Positions 1 through 8,237 of a DNA stretch of 64,000 nucleotides are shown in pieces; within the stretch, counting starts at the first letter, position 1; the number at the start of each line of letters is the position of its first letter. A program made the position numbers and the translations under genes. The notes under the pieces are model-generated. The model did no database searches and was not told the origin of the DNA. It was given only the letters and a program-made list of their open reading frames with translations. Source of the stretch: Pseudomonas flavescens (GTDB lineage Bacteria > Pseudomonadota > Gammaproteobacteria > Pseudomonadales > Pseudomonadaceae); contig NZ_JACBYV010000001.1 in NCBI RefSeq assembly GCF_013408425.1, forward strand, positions 1,736,001 to 1,800,000. The letters run 5' to 3'.

Positions 1-1057
1 CACTGCAGAAGCCGATCTCGGAGATGTGCATCTCGACCATGCTGGAGCGGTAGTCGGTGCCACGCCCGGCATGGAACTGGCCGCGGCTGGGGCGCTCGTT
101 GCTATGCAGGATTTCCTCGATGTTCTGGATGGTTTCCTCGGCCAGGTGATCGAGTTTGAGGAACACCGGGCCGTTGCCGCCCTCGAGTTCCTGATGGAAC
201 TCCCACATCATCTGGCCGCTCCAGTAGTCGCATTCGATGAAGCGCTCGCCCTTGTTGTTGGCGGTATAGCCCCCCAGCGGGCCGGTCACGTAGGCGCAGG
301 CCGGGCCGTTGTAATCCTTGATCAGCGGGTTGATCTGGAAGCACTCCAGATTGGCCAGCTCGGCACCGGCGTGATACGCCATGGCGTAGCCATCGCCGGC
401 ATTGGTCGGGTTCTCGTAGGTACCCATCAGGTAGCCGGAAGACGGCAGCCCGAGACGTCCGGCCGCGCCGCAGCAAAGAATCACCGCCTTGGCCTTGATC
501 ACGTGGAAATCGGCGGTGCGGCAGTCGAAACCCATCAGGCCGTTGACCGCGCCGTCGGCATCGGTCAGCAGGCGTGTGGCCACCAGGCGATTGGTTATTT
601 CCACCCGGGCGCGCTTGAGCTGGCGATACAGCACCTTCTTGATGTCGTGCCCTTCGGGCATCGGCAGCACGTAGGCGCCCATGTGATGCACCTTCTTCAC
701 CGCGTAGTCGCCGGTTTCGTCCTTCTCGAACTTCACGCCCCAGCGGTCGAGCTGCTCGATGGTTTCGAAACTGTGGGTGGCATAGGCGTACACGGCGGCC
801 TGATTGACGATGCCGTCATTGGCCACGGTGATTTCCTTGGTGTACTGCTCGGGCGTGGCGTGGCCGGGCACGATGGCATTGTTGAGGCCATCCATGCCCA
901 TGCTGATCGCTCCGCTGCGCTTGACGTTGGCCTTGTCGACCAGCAGCACGCGCAACGTCTTGTTGCGTTCCTTGGCCTTGATCGCGGCCATGGGGCCAGC
1001 GGTACCACCGCCGATGATGACGATGTCGTATTCCTGTTCCAAGGTGTTGATGCTCAT
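1..1057 (-). CDS. Fumarate reductase/APS reductase-type FAD flavoprotein, C-terminus off the window
   Basis: The frame is open from the ATG at 1057 to the window edge, giving 352 codons; the family is usually about 550-600 residues, so the C-terminal third is missing. Residues 9-25 carry the FAD-binding YDIVIIGGGTAGPMAA, followed by VDKANVKRSGAISMGMDG. It belongs to the fumarate reductase/succinate dehydrogenase flavoprotein superfamily and most resembles the adenylylsulfate reductase alpha-like branch, whose genes are often followed by a small ferredoxin (not visible here). The start codon overlaps the stop of the GntR gene (ATGA at 1057-1054), so the two are translationally coupled. The electron partner and substrate are unknown. 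Confidence 0.8.
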   Translation of the reverse strand, partial: MSINTLEQEYDIVIIGGGTAGPMAAIKAKERNKTLRVLLVDKANVKRSGAISMGMDGLNNAIVPGHATPEQYTKEITVANDGIVNQAAVYAYATHSFETIEQLDRWGVKFEKDETGDYAVKKVHHMGAYVLPMPEGHDIKKVLYRQLKRARVEITNRLVATRLLTDADGAVNGLMGFDCRTADFHVIKAKAVILCCGAAGRLGLPSSGYLMGTYENPTNAGDGYAMAYHAGAELANLECFQINPLIKDYNGPACAYVTGPLGGYTANNKGERFIECDYWSGQMMWEFHQELEGGNGPVFLKLDHLAEETIQNIEEILHSNERPSRGQFHAGRGTDYRSSMVEMHISEIGFCS

Positions 1058-1803
1058 GGCTGCGCGCCCTTCTGTCGGTCGATGCGCAGGCGATACTGGA
1101 AGGCATCGCCACGGTAATAGAGGTGTTCGAAATCCAGCGGTGTGCCATCGGCGGTGTGGGTCAGGCGCTCGATACGCATGATCGGCGAGCCCTCCTCCAC
1201 GGCCAGCGCCTGGGTCAGGTCGCTGTCGGCAAGCACGGCATCGATGGCCAGATCGGCATGACCCAGGGCGATGCCGCAGTCGTTTTCGAGGATCAGGAAG
1301 ATGTCACGCGTGACCAGATCGGCCTTCTCCAGCTTTTCGCCCACGGCATGGGGCAGCCAGGTGATTTCCAGGGAAATCGGCTCGCGGTTGATCAGCCGCA
1401 CCCGGCGGATTTCCGTGACGGTGCTGCCCTCTGCCACCTGCAGGCGCTCGGCAACCAATGCCGACGCCGGAACGTGGCGCAGGCTGCGCAACTTGTTGAT
1501 CACCTCGTAGCCCATCTGCTTCATCGATTCGCCCAGGCCCTGCAGCGTGCTGACGTTCTGGAACGCCTTTGGCTTGGCCACGAAGGTGCCCTTGCCGTGG
1601 ATCTTGAAGATCAGCCCTTCCTTCTGCAGGTCACCCAGCGCCTGGCGCACGGTGATGCGGCTGACGCCATAGGTCTGGCCCAGCTCGTTCTCCGAGGGCA
1701 TGCGGCTGTGCGGCGCATAGGTTCCATCAAGGATGCGCGAGCGCAGCAACTCCTTGAGCTGGCTGTACAGGGGAACGGGCGAAAGCGGTATGAGCTGAGA
1801 CAT
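1054..1803 (-). CDS. GntR/HutC-family transcriptional regulator with UTRA effector domain
   Basis: The protein has 249 residues. The N-terminal winged helix-turn-helix (about residues 10-75) shows the GntR pattern LYSQLKELLRSRI, MPSENELGQTYGVSRITVRQAL and the wing HGKGTFVAKP. The remainder (about 95-240) fits the UTRA ligand-binding domain of the HutC subfamily, with the typical ending LDFEHLYYRGDAFQYRLRI. A Shine-Dalgarno-like AAGGAT precedes the ATG. It is the first gene of a two-gene unit with the flavoprotein, which it probably represses. A 16-bp palindrome 19 bp upstream of its start is the likely operator, implying autoregulation. The effector is unknown. Confidence 0.9.
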   Translation of the reverse strand: MSQLIPLSPVPLYSQLKELLRSRILDGTYAPHSRMPSENELGQTYGVSRITVRQALGDLQKEGLIFKIHGKGTFVAKPKAFQNVSTLQGLGESMKQMGYEVINKLRSLRHVPASALVAERLQVAEGSTVTEIRRVRLINREPISLEITWLPHAVGEKLEKADLVTRDIFLILENDCGIALGHADLAIDAVLADSDLTQALAVEEGSPIMRIERLTHTADGTPLDFEHLYYRGDAFQYRLRIDRQKGAQP

Positions 1804-1821
1804 GTGAATCCTTTTTGATCA

Positions 1822-1837
1822 ACTTGTCATAACAAGT
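1822..1837. promoter_or_regulatory. Candidate GntR operator palindrome
   Basis: The sequence is ACTTGT-CATA-ACAAGT, with perfect 6-bp arms and a 4-bp spacer. It lies just upstream of the GntR start (1803) in the divergent region facing the LysR gene. Size, symmetry and place suit an autoregulatory site of a HutC-type regulator. Binding is inferred. Confidence 0.55.
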
Positions 1838-2026
1838 AGTGACGAGAAAATAGCGAATAACCGGGCTGATCTGAAATACGATTAAGAAATAAGCTTATGG
1901 CGGAGAATTTCAGCGATCAGGATCGCCGTCGAATGCTCACGAAAAGGAAAAGGCCGTGCCCAAAATGGTTAAAGATGATTATTCTATCGAGGCATTTTTC
2001 CTGCCCTTAATATGTGAGTACCTGAG

Positions 2027-2920
2027 ATGAAGATCGATGACATGGATGCATTCGTCGCCGTCATCCGCTGTCAATCGACCAAGCTGGCTGCCGATGCTCT
2101 GCAACTGACTCAACCGGCGATCACTCGCCGCGTGCAGAATTTCGAAGAGGATCTGGGCGCCAATCTGCTCGACCGCAATACCAAGCCGCTCAAACCGACC
2201 CCCATGGGCCTGCGTGTCTACGATCAGTGCAAGGCGATCCTGCGCGAGATCGACTCGCTGCGCGAACTGGTCGCCAGCGATGGCTCGCCCAGTGGCTCGT
2301 TGCGCCTGGGAGTGCCGCAAACCATCAGTGACGTGGTGCTGCTCGACGCCCTGCAGCAGATTCGTGAAACCTTCCCGGAACTGAAGACCCAGGTCATCAA
2401 TGGCTGGGGCAGCACCCTGATCGCGCGCATGGAAAACGGTGAGCTGGATGCCGCCGCAGTACTCTTCCCGGCGGGCAAGATCTTCCCCGAAGGCATCGCC
2501 AGCCGCTCCATCGGCCGCATGCCGCTGCTGGTGGTGGCCGCCAAGGGCGCGATGCGCAAGCGCAGCTGCAAGCTCAAGGACTGCTACCAGCAGGGCTGGG
2601 TGCTCAACCCCGACGGCTGTGGTTTCCGCGCAGGCCTGCAACGCGCGCTGTCCGAACAGGGCCTGTCGTTGCAGATCAACCTGGAAACTTTCGGCACCGA
2701 ACTGCAATTGGGCCTGGTCGCCAGCGGCATGGGTTTCGGCCTGGTGCCCGCGCCCCTGCTCGAGCGCAGCGGGCACCGCGAGCAACTGGACGTGATCAAC
2801 GTCAGCGACTTCAAGCCGATGATCGATCTCTGGCTGCTGCACCCGCAGTACCTGGGCAACCTGCAGGACGCCGTGAACCTGTTCAGCGACGTCGCCGCGC
2901 AGCGCTTGCGCTCGCAATAG
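2027..2920 (+). CDS. LysR-family transcriptional regulator
   Basis: The protein has 297 residues, the usual LysR length. The N-terminal HTH (residues 1-60) reads MDAFVAVIRCQSTKLAADAL, LTQPAITRRVQNFEEDLGA and LLDRNTKPLKPTPMG. The periplasmic-binding-like effector domain follows (about 90-295). It is divergent from the GntR gene and sits directly upstream of, and in the same direction as, the operon starting at 3277, so it may control either side. The ribosome-binding site before the ATG is weak. It is not an obvious CysB, because the HTH differs from the CysB type. The inducer is unknown. Confidence 0.9.
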   Translation: MKIDDMDAFVAVIRCQSTKLAADALQLTQPAITRRVQNFEEDLGANLLDRNTKPLKPTPMGLRVYDQCKAILREIDSLRELVASDGSPSGSLRLGVPQTISDVVLLDALQQIRETFPELKTQVINGWGSTLIARMENGELDAAAVLFPAGKIFPEGIASRSIGRMPLLVVAAKGAMRKRSCKLKDCYQQGWVLNPDGCGFRAGLQRALSEQGLSLQINLETFGTELQLGLVASGMGFGLVPAPLLERSGHREQLDVINVSDFKPMIDLWLLHPQYLGNLQDAVNLFSDVAAQRLRSQ

Positions 2921-3140
2921 GGCCGGGCGAAGTTCCGAGCCATTATCGCGCCCTGTGATCGACGGCAGTGGCTCCTCGCCCTTTGCAACCCTCAGCGTGA
3001 GCGGCGCGAGTCGCTGACGCAGGGCCAGATCGCTGGTCGCTACTGGCCGTAAGCCGCTGGCGGCATCGACAGGCACTTCTCACGCCCCTCAAAATTCCAC
3101 AAACGCATAACAACAAAATTGTTAATTCAGAAAAGCTGAT

Positions 3141-3172
3141 AATTAGCTTAGAACCAAAAAGACTTTTACAGC
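3141..3172 (+). promoter_or_regulatory. Shared AT-rich regulatory block 1, copy 1
   Basis: This 32-nt block starts AATTAGCTTAGAACC and ends CTTTTACAGC. It differs at only two positions from the copy at 28296-28327 and matches the copies at 16763 and 51905 in register. It lies 105 bp before the start of the oxidoreductase operon at 3277. A TATAAG hexamer follows at 3180-3185. Its nature (activator site, perhaps CysB, or core promoter) is inferred. Confidence 0.6.
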
Positions 3173-3276
3173 GTAAAGCTATAAGAATACGGTCTCACCC
3201 AGGCCACCTCATCACCCTGGGGCGCTCAGAAATCGAACAGGCATTGCCTGCCATCTGCGCCCGTGATGAGAGACCC

Positions 3277-4476
3277 ATGACGCAATCCGCCGACACCCTC
3301 GCCTTCCCCACCCATCGCGTATCCCCGGAGCGCGACGAGGCCCGCTTCACCCGCCAGCTCGATGAAATCACCGCGACCCTGGCCGCCAGCGCCGCGCGTT
3401 TCGATCGCAGTGGCGAATTTCCGGCCGAGAACTTCGCCCTACTGCAGCGCCACGGCCTGCTGGGGTTGACGGTGCCGAAGACGCTCGGGGGTGGTGGCGC
3501 CGATCTGCCTACCGCGCGGCGGGTGATCAGCGCGGTGGCCAAGGGTGAGCCGTCCACGGCGTTGATTCTGGTCATGCAGTACCTGCAGCACTTCCGCCTG
3601 CAGCAGAACCTCAACTGGCCCGAGCAGCTGCGTCGCCAGGTCGGTATCGATGCGGTGGAAAACGGCGCACTGATCAACGCCTTTCGCGTCGAACCCGAAC
3701 TCGGCACGCCGGCGCGCGGTGGTCTGCCAGCGACCACTGCCCGGCGTACCCGCGAAGGCTGGCGCCTGAGCGGCCGCAAGATCTATTCGACCGGCAGTCA
3801 CGGCCTGACCTGGTACCTGGTGTGGGCACGCAGCGACGATGCCGACCCGCTGGTTGGCGGTTACCTGGTACATCGCGACACCCCCGGCATTCGTATCGTC
3901 GAGGACTGGGACCACTTGGGCATGCGCGCCACCTGCAGCCATGAAGTGCAGTTCGACGACGTGCTGATCCCTCTCGATCACGCAGTCAGCGTCAGCCCGT
4001 GGAGTGCACCCAGGCCGGAACTGGACGGTGAAGGCATGTTGTGGATGTCGGTATTGCTGCCCGCCATCTACGATGGCGTCGCCCAGGCGGCGCGGGACTG
4101 GCTGGTGGGCTTTCTCGAACAACGCACGCCGTCCAACCTCGGCGCACCGCTCTCCAGCCTGCCGCGCTTTCAGGAGATCGTCGGGCGCATCGATACCCTG
4201 CTGTTCGCCAACCGCACCCTGCTCGATTCGGCTGCCGCAGGCCAGGTCGAGGCAGCGCACGCCGGGCAGATCAAGCAACTGGTGAGCAGCAACGCCATAC
4301 GTGCCGTGGAGCTCGCCATCGAGGCATCCGGCAACCCGGGGCTGTCACGCAAGAACCCGCTGGAGCGGCATTTCCGTGACGTGCTGTGCAGCCGCATCCA
4401 TACCCCGCAGGACGACGTGGCGCTCAGCGCCGTCGGTCGTAGCGCCTTCGCCCAGGCCCGGGAGGCAGCGCAATGA
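3277..4476 (+). CDS. SfnB/DszC-like acyl-CoA-dehydrogenase-fold flavin oxidoreductase
   Basis: The protein has 399 residues. The fold is that of acyl-CoA dehydrogenases: N-terminal helical part (about 20-120, with LLQRHGLLGLTVPKTLGGGG), middle beta domain (about 125-230, with GRKIYSTGSHGLTWYLVWAR) and C-terminal helical bundle ending in the HTPQDDVALSAVGR region. In Pseudomonas this group includes sulfur-acquisition proteins such as SfnB and the flavin-dependent monooxygenase DszC; a true fatty acyl-CoA dehydrogenase is unlikely here. The ATG at 3277 is preferred over an in-frame ATG 33 bp upstream because GAGAG precedes it and homology begins there. It is the first gene of an operon and overlaps the next gene by 4 nt. 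The substrate is unknown. Confidence 0.8.
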   Translation: MTQSADTLAFPTHRVSPERDEARFTRQLDEITATLAASAARFDRSGEFPAENFALLQRHGLLGLTVPKTLGGGGADLPTARRVISAVAKGEPSTALILVMQYLQHFRLQQNLNWPEQLRRQVGIDAVENGALINAFRVEPELGTPARGGLPATTARRTREGWRLSGRKIYSTGSHGLTWYLVWARSDDADPLVGGYLVHRDTPGIRIVEDWDHLGMRATCSHEVQFDDVLIPLDHAVSVSPWSAPRPELDGEGMLWMSVLLPAIYDGVAQAARDWLVGFLEQRTPSNLGAPLSSLPRFQEIVGRIDTLLFANRTLLDSAAAGQVEAAHAGQIKQLVSSNAIRAVELAIEASGNPGLSRKNPLERHFRDVLCSRIHTPQDDVALSAVGRSAFAQAREAAQ

Positions 4477-5423
4477 GCCAGACCATCGTCAGCCAGCTGG
4501 ATACCGAGGCCAACGCCTATCTGCGCGAGCGCCTGCCGCAGCAGCGCATCGTCGAAATCCCCTTTGGCCCGGAAGGCCTGGCGCAGATTCCCGCTGACGC
4601 CAGCACGCTGATCGTACGCCCCATCAACGTCCGCGGCGTCGAACTCAAGGAAGCGCCAGCCGGCTGGCCGTGGTCGTTGCAATGGGTGCAACTGGCCTCC
4701 TCGGGCATCGATTTCTACCCGCACTGGCTGTTCGACGTAGAGCAGGTTGCCAGCGCCAAGGGTGCCAACGCCAACCATGTCGCCGAATTCGCCCTGGCGG
4801 CGATCTTCAGCGCAGCCAAGCAGCTTCCGGACATCTGGGTAAAGAACGACGATTGGCATTTCACCTACCTGCAGCCGGTCAAGGGCGCGACCCTGGGTAT
4901 TCTGGGCCTCGGCTCGATTGGCCAGAGCCTGGCGCACAAGGCGCTGGCCCTGGGCATGCGCGTCATCGCCCTGGGTCGCCCTGGCCACGCCATCGCCGAA
5001 ATCCCCGGCATCGAGGCCGCCCGCGACATTCACCATCTGTTCGCCGAAGCCGACCACCTGGTGGTGGTTGCGCCGCTGACCGCGGATACCCGCCACCTGC
5101 TCGACCGCGACGTGCTGGGCAGCGCCAAACCTGGCCTGCACCTGATCAACCTGGCTCGTGGGGGCCTGCTCGATCAGAACGCCCTGCTCGAGGCGCTGGA
5201 CAACGGCAGCATCGGCCGCGCCACCCTGGATGTCACCGAACCCGAGCCGCTACCGAACGATCACCCGCTGTACCTGCATCCGCGGGTACGTATCTCACCC
5301 CACACCAGTGCCCTGTCCACCGATGGAAAGCGCAAGTTCGTCGACGATTTCGTCGCCAACTTCCAGCGTTTCCAGGCGCAAGCGCAACTGGAAAACCTCG
5401 TCGATATCGGACGCGGTTACTGA
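4473..5423 (+). CDS. NAD(P)-dependent D-2-hydroxyacid dehydrogenase
   Basis: The protein has 316 residues. The Rossmann dinucleotide motif GLGSIG is at 145-150, followed by an ALGRPG segment at the end of beta-2. Catalytic residues of the D-2-hydroxyacid dehydrogenase family are visible: Arg in LINLARGGLLD, Glu in DVTEPEPLP and His in RISPHTSALS. It probably interconverts a 2-oxo acid and its D-2-hydroxy acid. Its start overlaps the preceding stop (ATGA), showing translational coupling with the SfnB-like gene. With the downstream aldolase and transporter it may process the carbon skeleton released from an imported compound; this role is inference. Confidence 0.85.
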   Translation: MSQTIVSQLDTEANAYLRERLPQQRIVEIPFGPEGLAQIPADASTLIVRPINVRGVELKEAPAGWPWSLQWVQLASSGIDFYPHWLFDVEQVASAKGANANHVAEFALAAIFSAAKQLPDIWVKNDDWHFTYLQPVKGATLGILGLGSIGQSLAHKALALGMRVIALGRPGHAIAEIPGIEAARDIHHLFAEADHLVVVAPLTADTRHLLDRDVLGSAKPGLHLINLARGGLLDQNALLEALDNGSIGRATLDVTEPEPLPNDHPLYLHPRVRISPHTSALSTDGKRKFVDDFVANFQRFQAQAQLENLVDIGRGY

Positions 5424-5454
5424 ACAGACAGCCCACCAGGGCCTGGAGATTGCC

Positions 5455-6249
5455 ATGAGTTCACTCGCTACCCTGCACAGCATTCCTTCCGTCCAGGAGC
5501 GCGTCAGCCCTGAAGAATGGGAAGTGCGCGTCAAACTGGCTGCCGCCTACCAGTTGGCTGCGCTGTTTCGCTGGACGGATCATATCTACACGCACTTCTC
5601 CGCCCGTGTGCCGGGGCCGGACGAACACTTCCTGATCAACGCCTTCGGCCTGCTGTTCGACGAGATCACCGCGTCCAACCTGGTCAAGGTGGATGTCGAC
5701 GGCACCATCATCGACGACCCGCTGAACCTGGGTATCAACCAGGCCGGTTACGTGATCCACAGCGCCATCCACCGCGCGCGCCCGGATCTGCAGGCCGTGC
5801 TGCACACCCATACCCGTGATGGCGCAGCGGTATCCGCCCAGCGCGGCGGGCTGCTGCCGCTCTCGCAGCATGCCCTGGGCTTCTACAGCCGCGTGAAGTA
5901 CCACGACTACGAAGGCGTGGCGCTGGATCTGGACGAGCAGGAGCGCCTGGTTGCCGACCTCGGCGACAGCAACATCTTCATCCTGCGCAACCATGGCCTG
6001 CTCACCGGCGGCATCAGCGTCGAACACGCCTTCCGCGAGCTGCATGGGCTGGAACGCGCCTGCAACATCCAGATCGCCGCACAGGCCGGCGGTAATGCCG
6101 ATCTGCTGCATGCCCCCGCCGAGGCCATCGAGAAGGTTCGCCAGCAATCGGCGCGTTTTTCCGATGGCAAAGGGCCGGGCATCAAGCTGCACTGGGACGC
6201 GCTGATTCGCCAGCTCGAACGGGCTTCAGGCCAGAGCTACAAGCACTGA
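5455..6249 (+). CDS. Class II aldolase/adducin family protein (module 1)
   Basis: The protein has 264 residues from the ATG at 5455, preceded by CTGGAG; the long upstream extension of the frame overlaps the dehydrogenase gene and is not coding. Metal-ligand histidines of the class II aldolase fold are present in VLHTHTRDG and in FILRNHGLL. The family cleaves or epimerises short polyols and sugar phosphates. A paralogue is encoded at 40814, also beside a sulfonate-type transport gene and a TonB receptor. The substrate is not predictable. Confidence 0.85.
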   Translation: MSSLATLHSIPSVQERVSPEEWEVRVKLAAAYQLAALFRWTDHIYTHFSARVPGPDEHFLINAFGLLFDEITASNLVKVDVDGTIIDDPLNLGINQAGYVIHSAIHRARPDLQAVLHTHTRDGAAVSAQRGGLLPLSQHALGFYSRVKYHDYEGVALDLDEQERLVADLGDSNIFILRNHGLLTGGISVEHAFRELHGLERACNIQIAAQAGGNADLLHAPAEAIEKVRQQSARFSDGKGPGIKLHWDALIRQLERASGQSYKH

Positions 6250-6265
6250 TCAGCGGGAGACCTCC

Positions 6266-7090
6266 ATGACCAACGCCAGCACCATCACCGTGAGCCGCAC
6301 GGTACAGCCCGCTCGCCGCAGCAAATGGACCACGCCGGATTTCGTTCTGCGCCTGATCAGCCCCCTGGCCATTCTGCTGCTCTGGGAAATCGCCTCGCGG
6401 GCCGGATTGATTCCAGCCCGCGTGATCGCCGCCCCCAGCGAGATCAGCGGCACGCTCTGGGAATTGACGCGCAGCGGTGAACTGCTGCGCCACCTGCTGG
6501 TGTCTCTGCAGCGGGCCGTGACCGGCCTCGGCATCGGCGTGGCGATTGGCGTCACGGCAGCGCTGATCACCGGCCTGTCGAAACGTGGCGAAATCGCCCT
6601 CGACTCCCCCATGCAGATGCTGCGTACCATTCCGTCTCTGGCCCTGGTGCCGCTGTTCATCCTGTGGTTCGGCATTGGTGAATTCACCAAGGTGGCGCTG
6701 ATCGTCATGGGCACCACCTTTCCGATCTACCTCAACCTGTTCGCCGGCATCCGCAATATCGACCCGAAGTTGATCGAAGCGGCCAATACCCTGGGGCTGA
6801 ACCGTCGCGAACTCATCTGGCACGTGATTCTGCCTGGCGCCCTGCCCTCGTTCTTCGTCGGCCTGCGTTACTCCCTGGGGATTTCCTGGCTGGCTCTGGT
6901 GTTCGTCGAGCAGATCAACACCACCGCCGGTATCGGCTTCCTGGCCAGCGATGCCCGCGACTTCATGCGCACCGACGTGATCGTCATCTGCCTGCTGATC
7001 TACAGCCTGCTGGGTCTGCTCATCGACGGCCTGATTCGCACCCTGGAACGCCTGGCTCTGGCCTGGCGCCCCTCGTTCATAAGGACCTGA
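6266..7090 (+). CDS. ABC transporter permease, SsuC/TauC type
   Basis: The protein has 274 residues with about six membrane segments. The hallmark EAA loop of the sulfonate/taurine/nitrate permease family is clear: IEAANTLGLNRRELIWHVILPGALPS. A good ribosome-binding site (GGGAGA) precedes the ATG. It belongs to the same operon as the aldolase and the ATPase 4 bp downstream. No solute-binding protein gene follows, although the family needs one; SsuA-like proteins are encoded at 28598 and 41665. Confidence 0.9.
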   Translation: MTNASTITVSRTVQPARRSKWTTPDFVLRLISPLAILLLWEIASRAGLIPARVIAAPSEISGTLWELTRSGELLRHLLVSLQRAVTGLGIGVAIGVTAALITGLSKRGEIALDSPMQMLRTIPSLALVPLFILWFGIGEFTKVALIVMGTTFPIYLNLFAGIRNIDPKLIEAANTLGLNRRELIWHVILPGALPSFFVGLRYSLGISWLALVFVEQINTTAGIGFLASDARDFMRTDVIVICLLIYSLLGLLIDGLIRTLERLALAWRPSFIRT

Positions 7091-7093
7091 AGC

Positions 7094-7888
7094 ATGAATG
7101 CGCACAGCAAGATCGACTACTCGCCGGCCGTCAGCCTGCGCGGCGTGGTGCGTCAGTTCGGGGACAACCGGGTGATCGATGAACTGAACCTGGACATCGC
7201 CCCAGGCGAATTCGTCGCCCTGCTCGGGGCCAGCGGCTCCGGCAAGACCACCCTGCTGCGCTCCCTGGCAGGCCTGGACCCCATCGACGGCGGCGAGCTG
7301 ATCGCCCCGCAAGCCCGCGCGGCGGTATTTCAGGAGCCGCGGCTGATGCCCTGGAAGCGCGCCTGGAAGAACGTCACCCTCGGCCTGCGCGTGGCCAACC
7401 CCAAGCAGCGTGCCATCCAGGCGCTGACCGAAGTGGGCCTGGCCCATCGCCTGGAAGCCTTTCCCGCCACCCTGTCCGGCGGTGAATCCCAGCGCGTGGC
7501 ATTGGCGCGCAGCCTGGTTCGCGAGCCCAAACTGCTGCTGCTCGACGAACCCTTCGCCGCCCTCGATGCGCTGACCCGTATCCGCATGCATCGCCTGATC
7601 ATCGACCTGTGGCAAAAGCACACGCCAGCCGTTCTGCTGGTCACCCACGATGTCGACGAAGCCATTCTGCTCGCCGACCGCATCATCGTGCTGCAGGACG
7701 GGCGCATCGCCGAAGAACTGCGCGTCGACCTGGGCCGCCCGCGGGACAACGGCCAGACCGGTTTCAACGATATCCGCACGCGCCTGCTGGCACTGCTCGG
7801 CGTGGAGAAGGACGACCCGGACAGCCTCGGTCGTGATCACAACCCCTTTCTCGCGTCGGGCTACCCGCTCAGCGCCATCGCCATCTAA
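7094..7888 (+). CDS. ABC transporter ATP-binding protein, SsuB/TauB type
   Basis: The protein has 264 residues. Walker A is GASGSGKTT (about 45-53), the Q-loop is AVFQEPRLMPWK, the signature is LSGGESQRVALAR, and Walker B runs into LLLLDEPFAALD, with the H-loop in VTHDVDEA. These details are typical of ATPases that serve sulfonate, taurine and nitrate importers. It is paired with the permease at 6266. A C-terminal tail of about 40 residues beyond the ATPase core is unremarkable. Confidence 0.92.
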   Translation: MNAHSKIDYSPAVSLRGVVRQFGDNRVIDELNLDIAPGEFVALLGASGSGKTTLLRSLAGLDPIDGGELIAPQARAAVFQEPRLMPWKRAWKNVTLGLRVANPKQRAIQALTEVGLAHRLEAFPATLSGGESQRVALARSLVREPKLLLLDEPFAALDALTRIRMHRLIIDLWQKHTPAVLLVTHDVDEAILLADRIIVLQDGRIAEELRVDLGRPRDNGQTGFNDIRTRLLALLGVEKDDPDSLGRDHNPFLASGYPLSAIAI

Positions 7889-7903
7889 GGCAGGAGGTCA
7901 GTC

Positions 7904-8035
7904 ATGAAACGCTATCTTTCCCGCCTCGCCAGTCGCCTGCTCGACAACCTGCATGGCGACAGCGTCAGCACACTGATCGGCTGGCCGGGTGTGCCGCCGG
8001 CAGACAACGGCGAGCGAATGTGCCGCCAGCGCTGA
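7904..8035 (+). CDS. Small 43-residue ORF between sulfonate-type ATPase and TonB receptor
   Basis: An ATG at 7904 follows the near-perfect Shine-Dalgarno AGGAGGT by a good distance, and the frame is open to a TGA at 8033-8035. The product begins MKRYLSRLASRLLDNLHG and ends with NGERMCRQR; it is basic at both ends with one cysteine. It sits 15 bp after the ATPase gene and 202 bp before the receptor start. I do not recognise it. It could be a genuine small protein of the operon or a leader peptide for the receptor gene. The strong ribosome-binding site is the main support. Confidence 0.5.
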   Translation: MKRYLSRLASRLLDNLHGDSVSTLIGWPGVPPADNGERMCRQR

Positions 8036-8237
8036 TCGTCTAACCGGATAGCCCACCGGACAGACCACGCAAGACCTGGAGCGACCTACCACCGCCTTGT
8101 CGCCCCCACCACTGCAAGACAGCCCGCACGTGAAAACGCGCGTCAGGGTTTCGTGCGCCTTGCGTACGGCAGTGGACACCTTTCCGGGCGACGCCATATT
8201 GGCTGTCGCCCCAGCCTTTCAGACAGGGACAAGCGCC

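Noticed and set aside
1804..2026. Copy of block 1 upstream of the LysR gene (CTTA with TTTCAGCG near 1895-1920)
   Set aside because: The spacing between halves is 10 nt rather than 13 and the flanks do not match.
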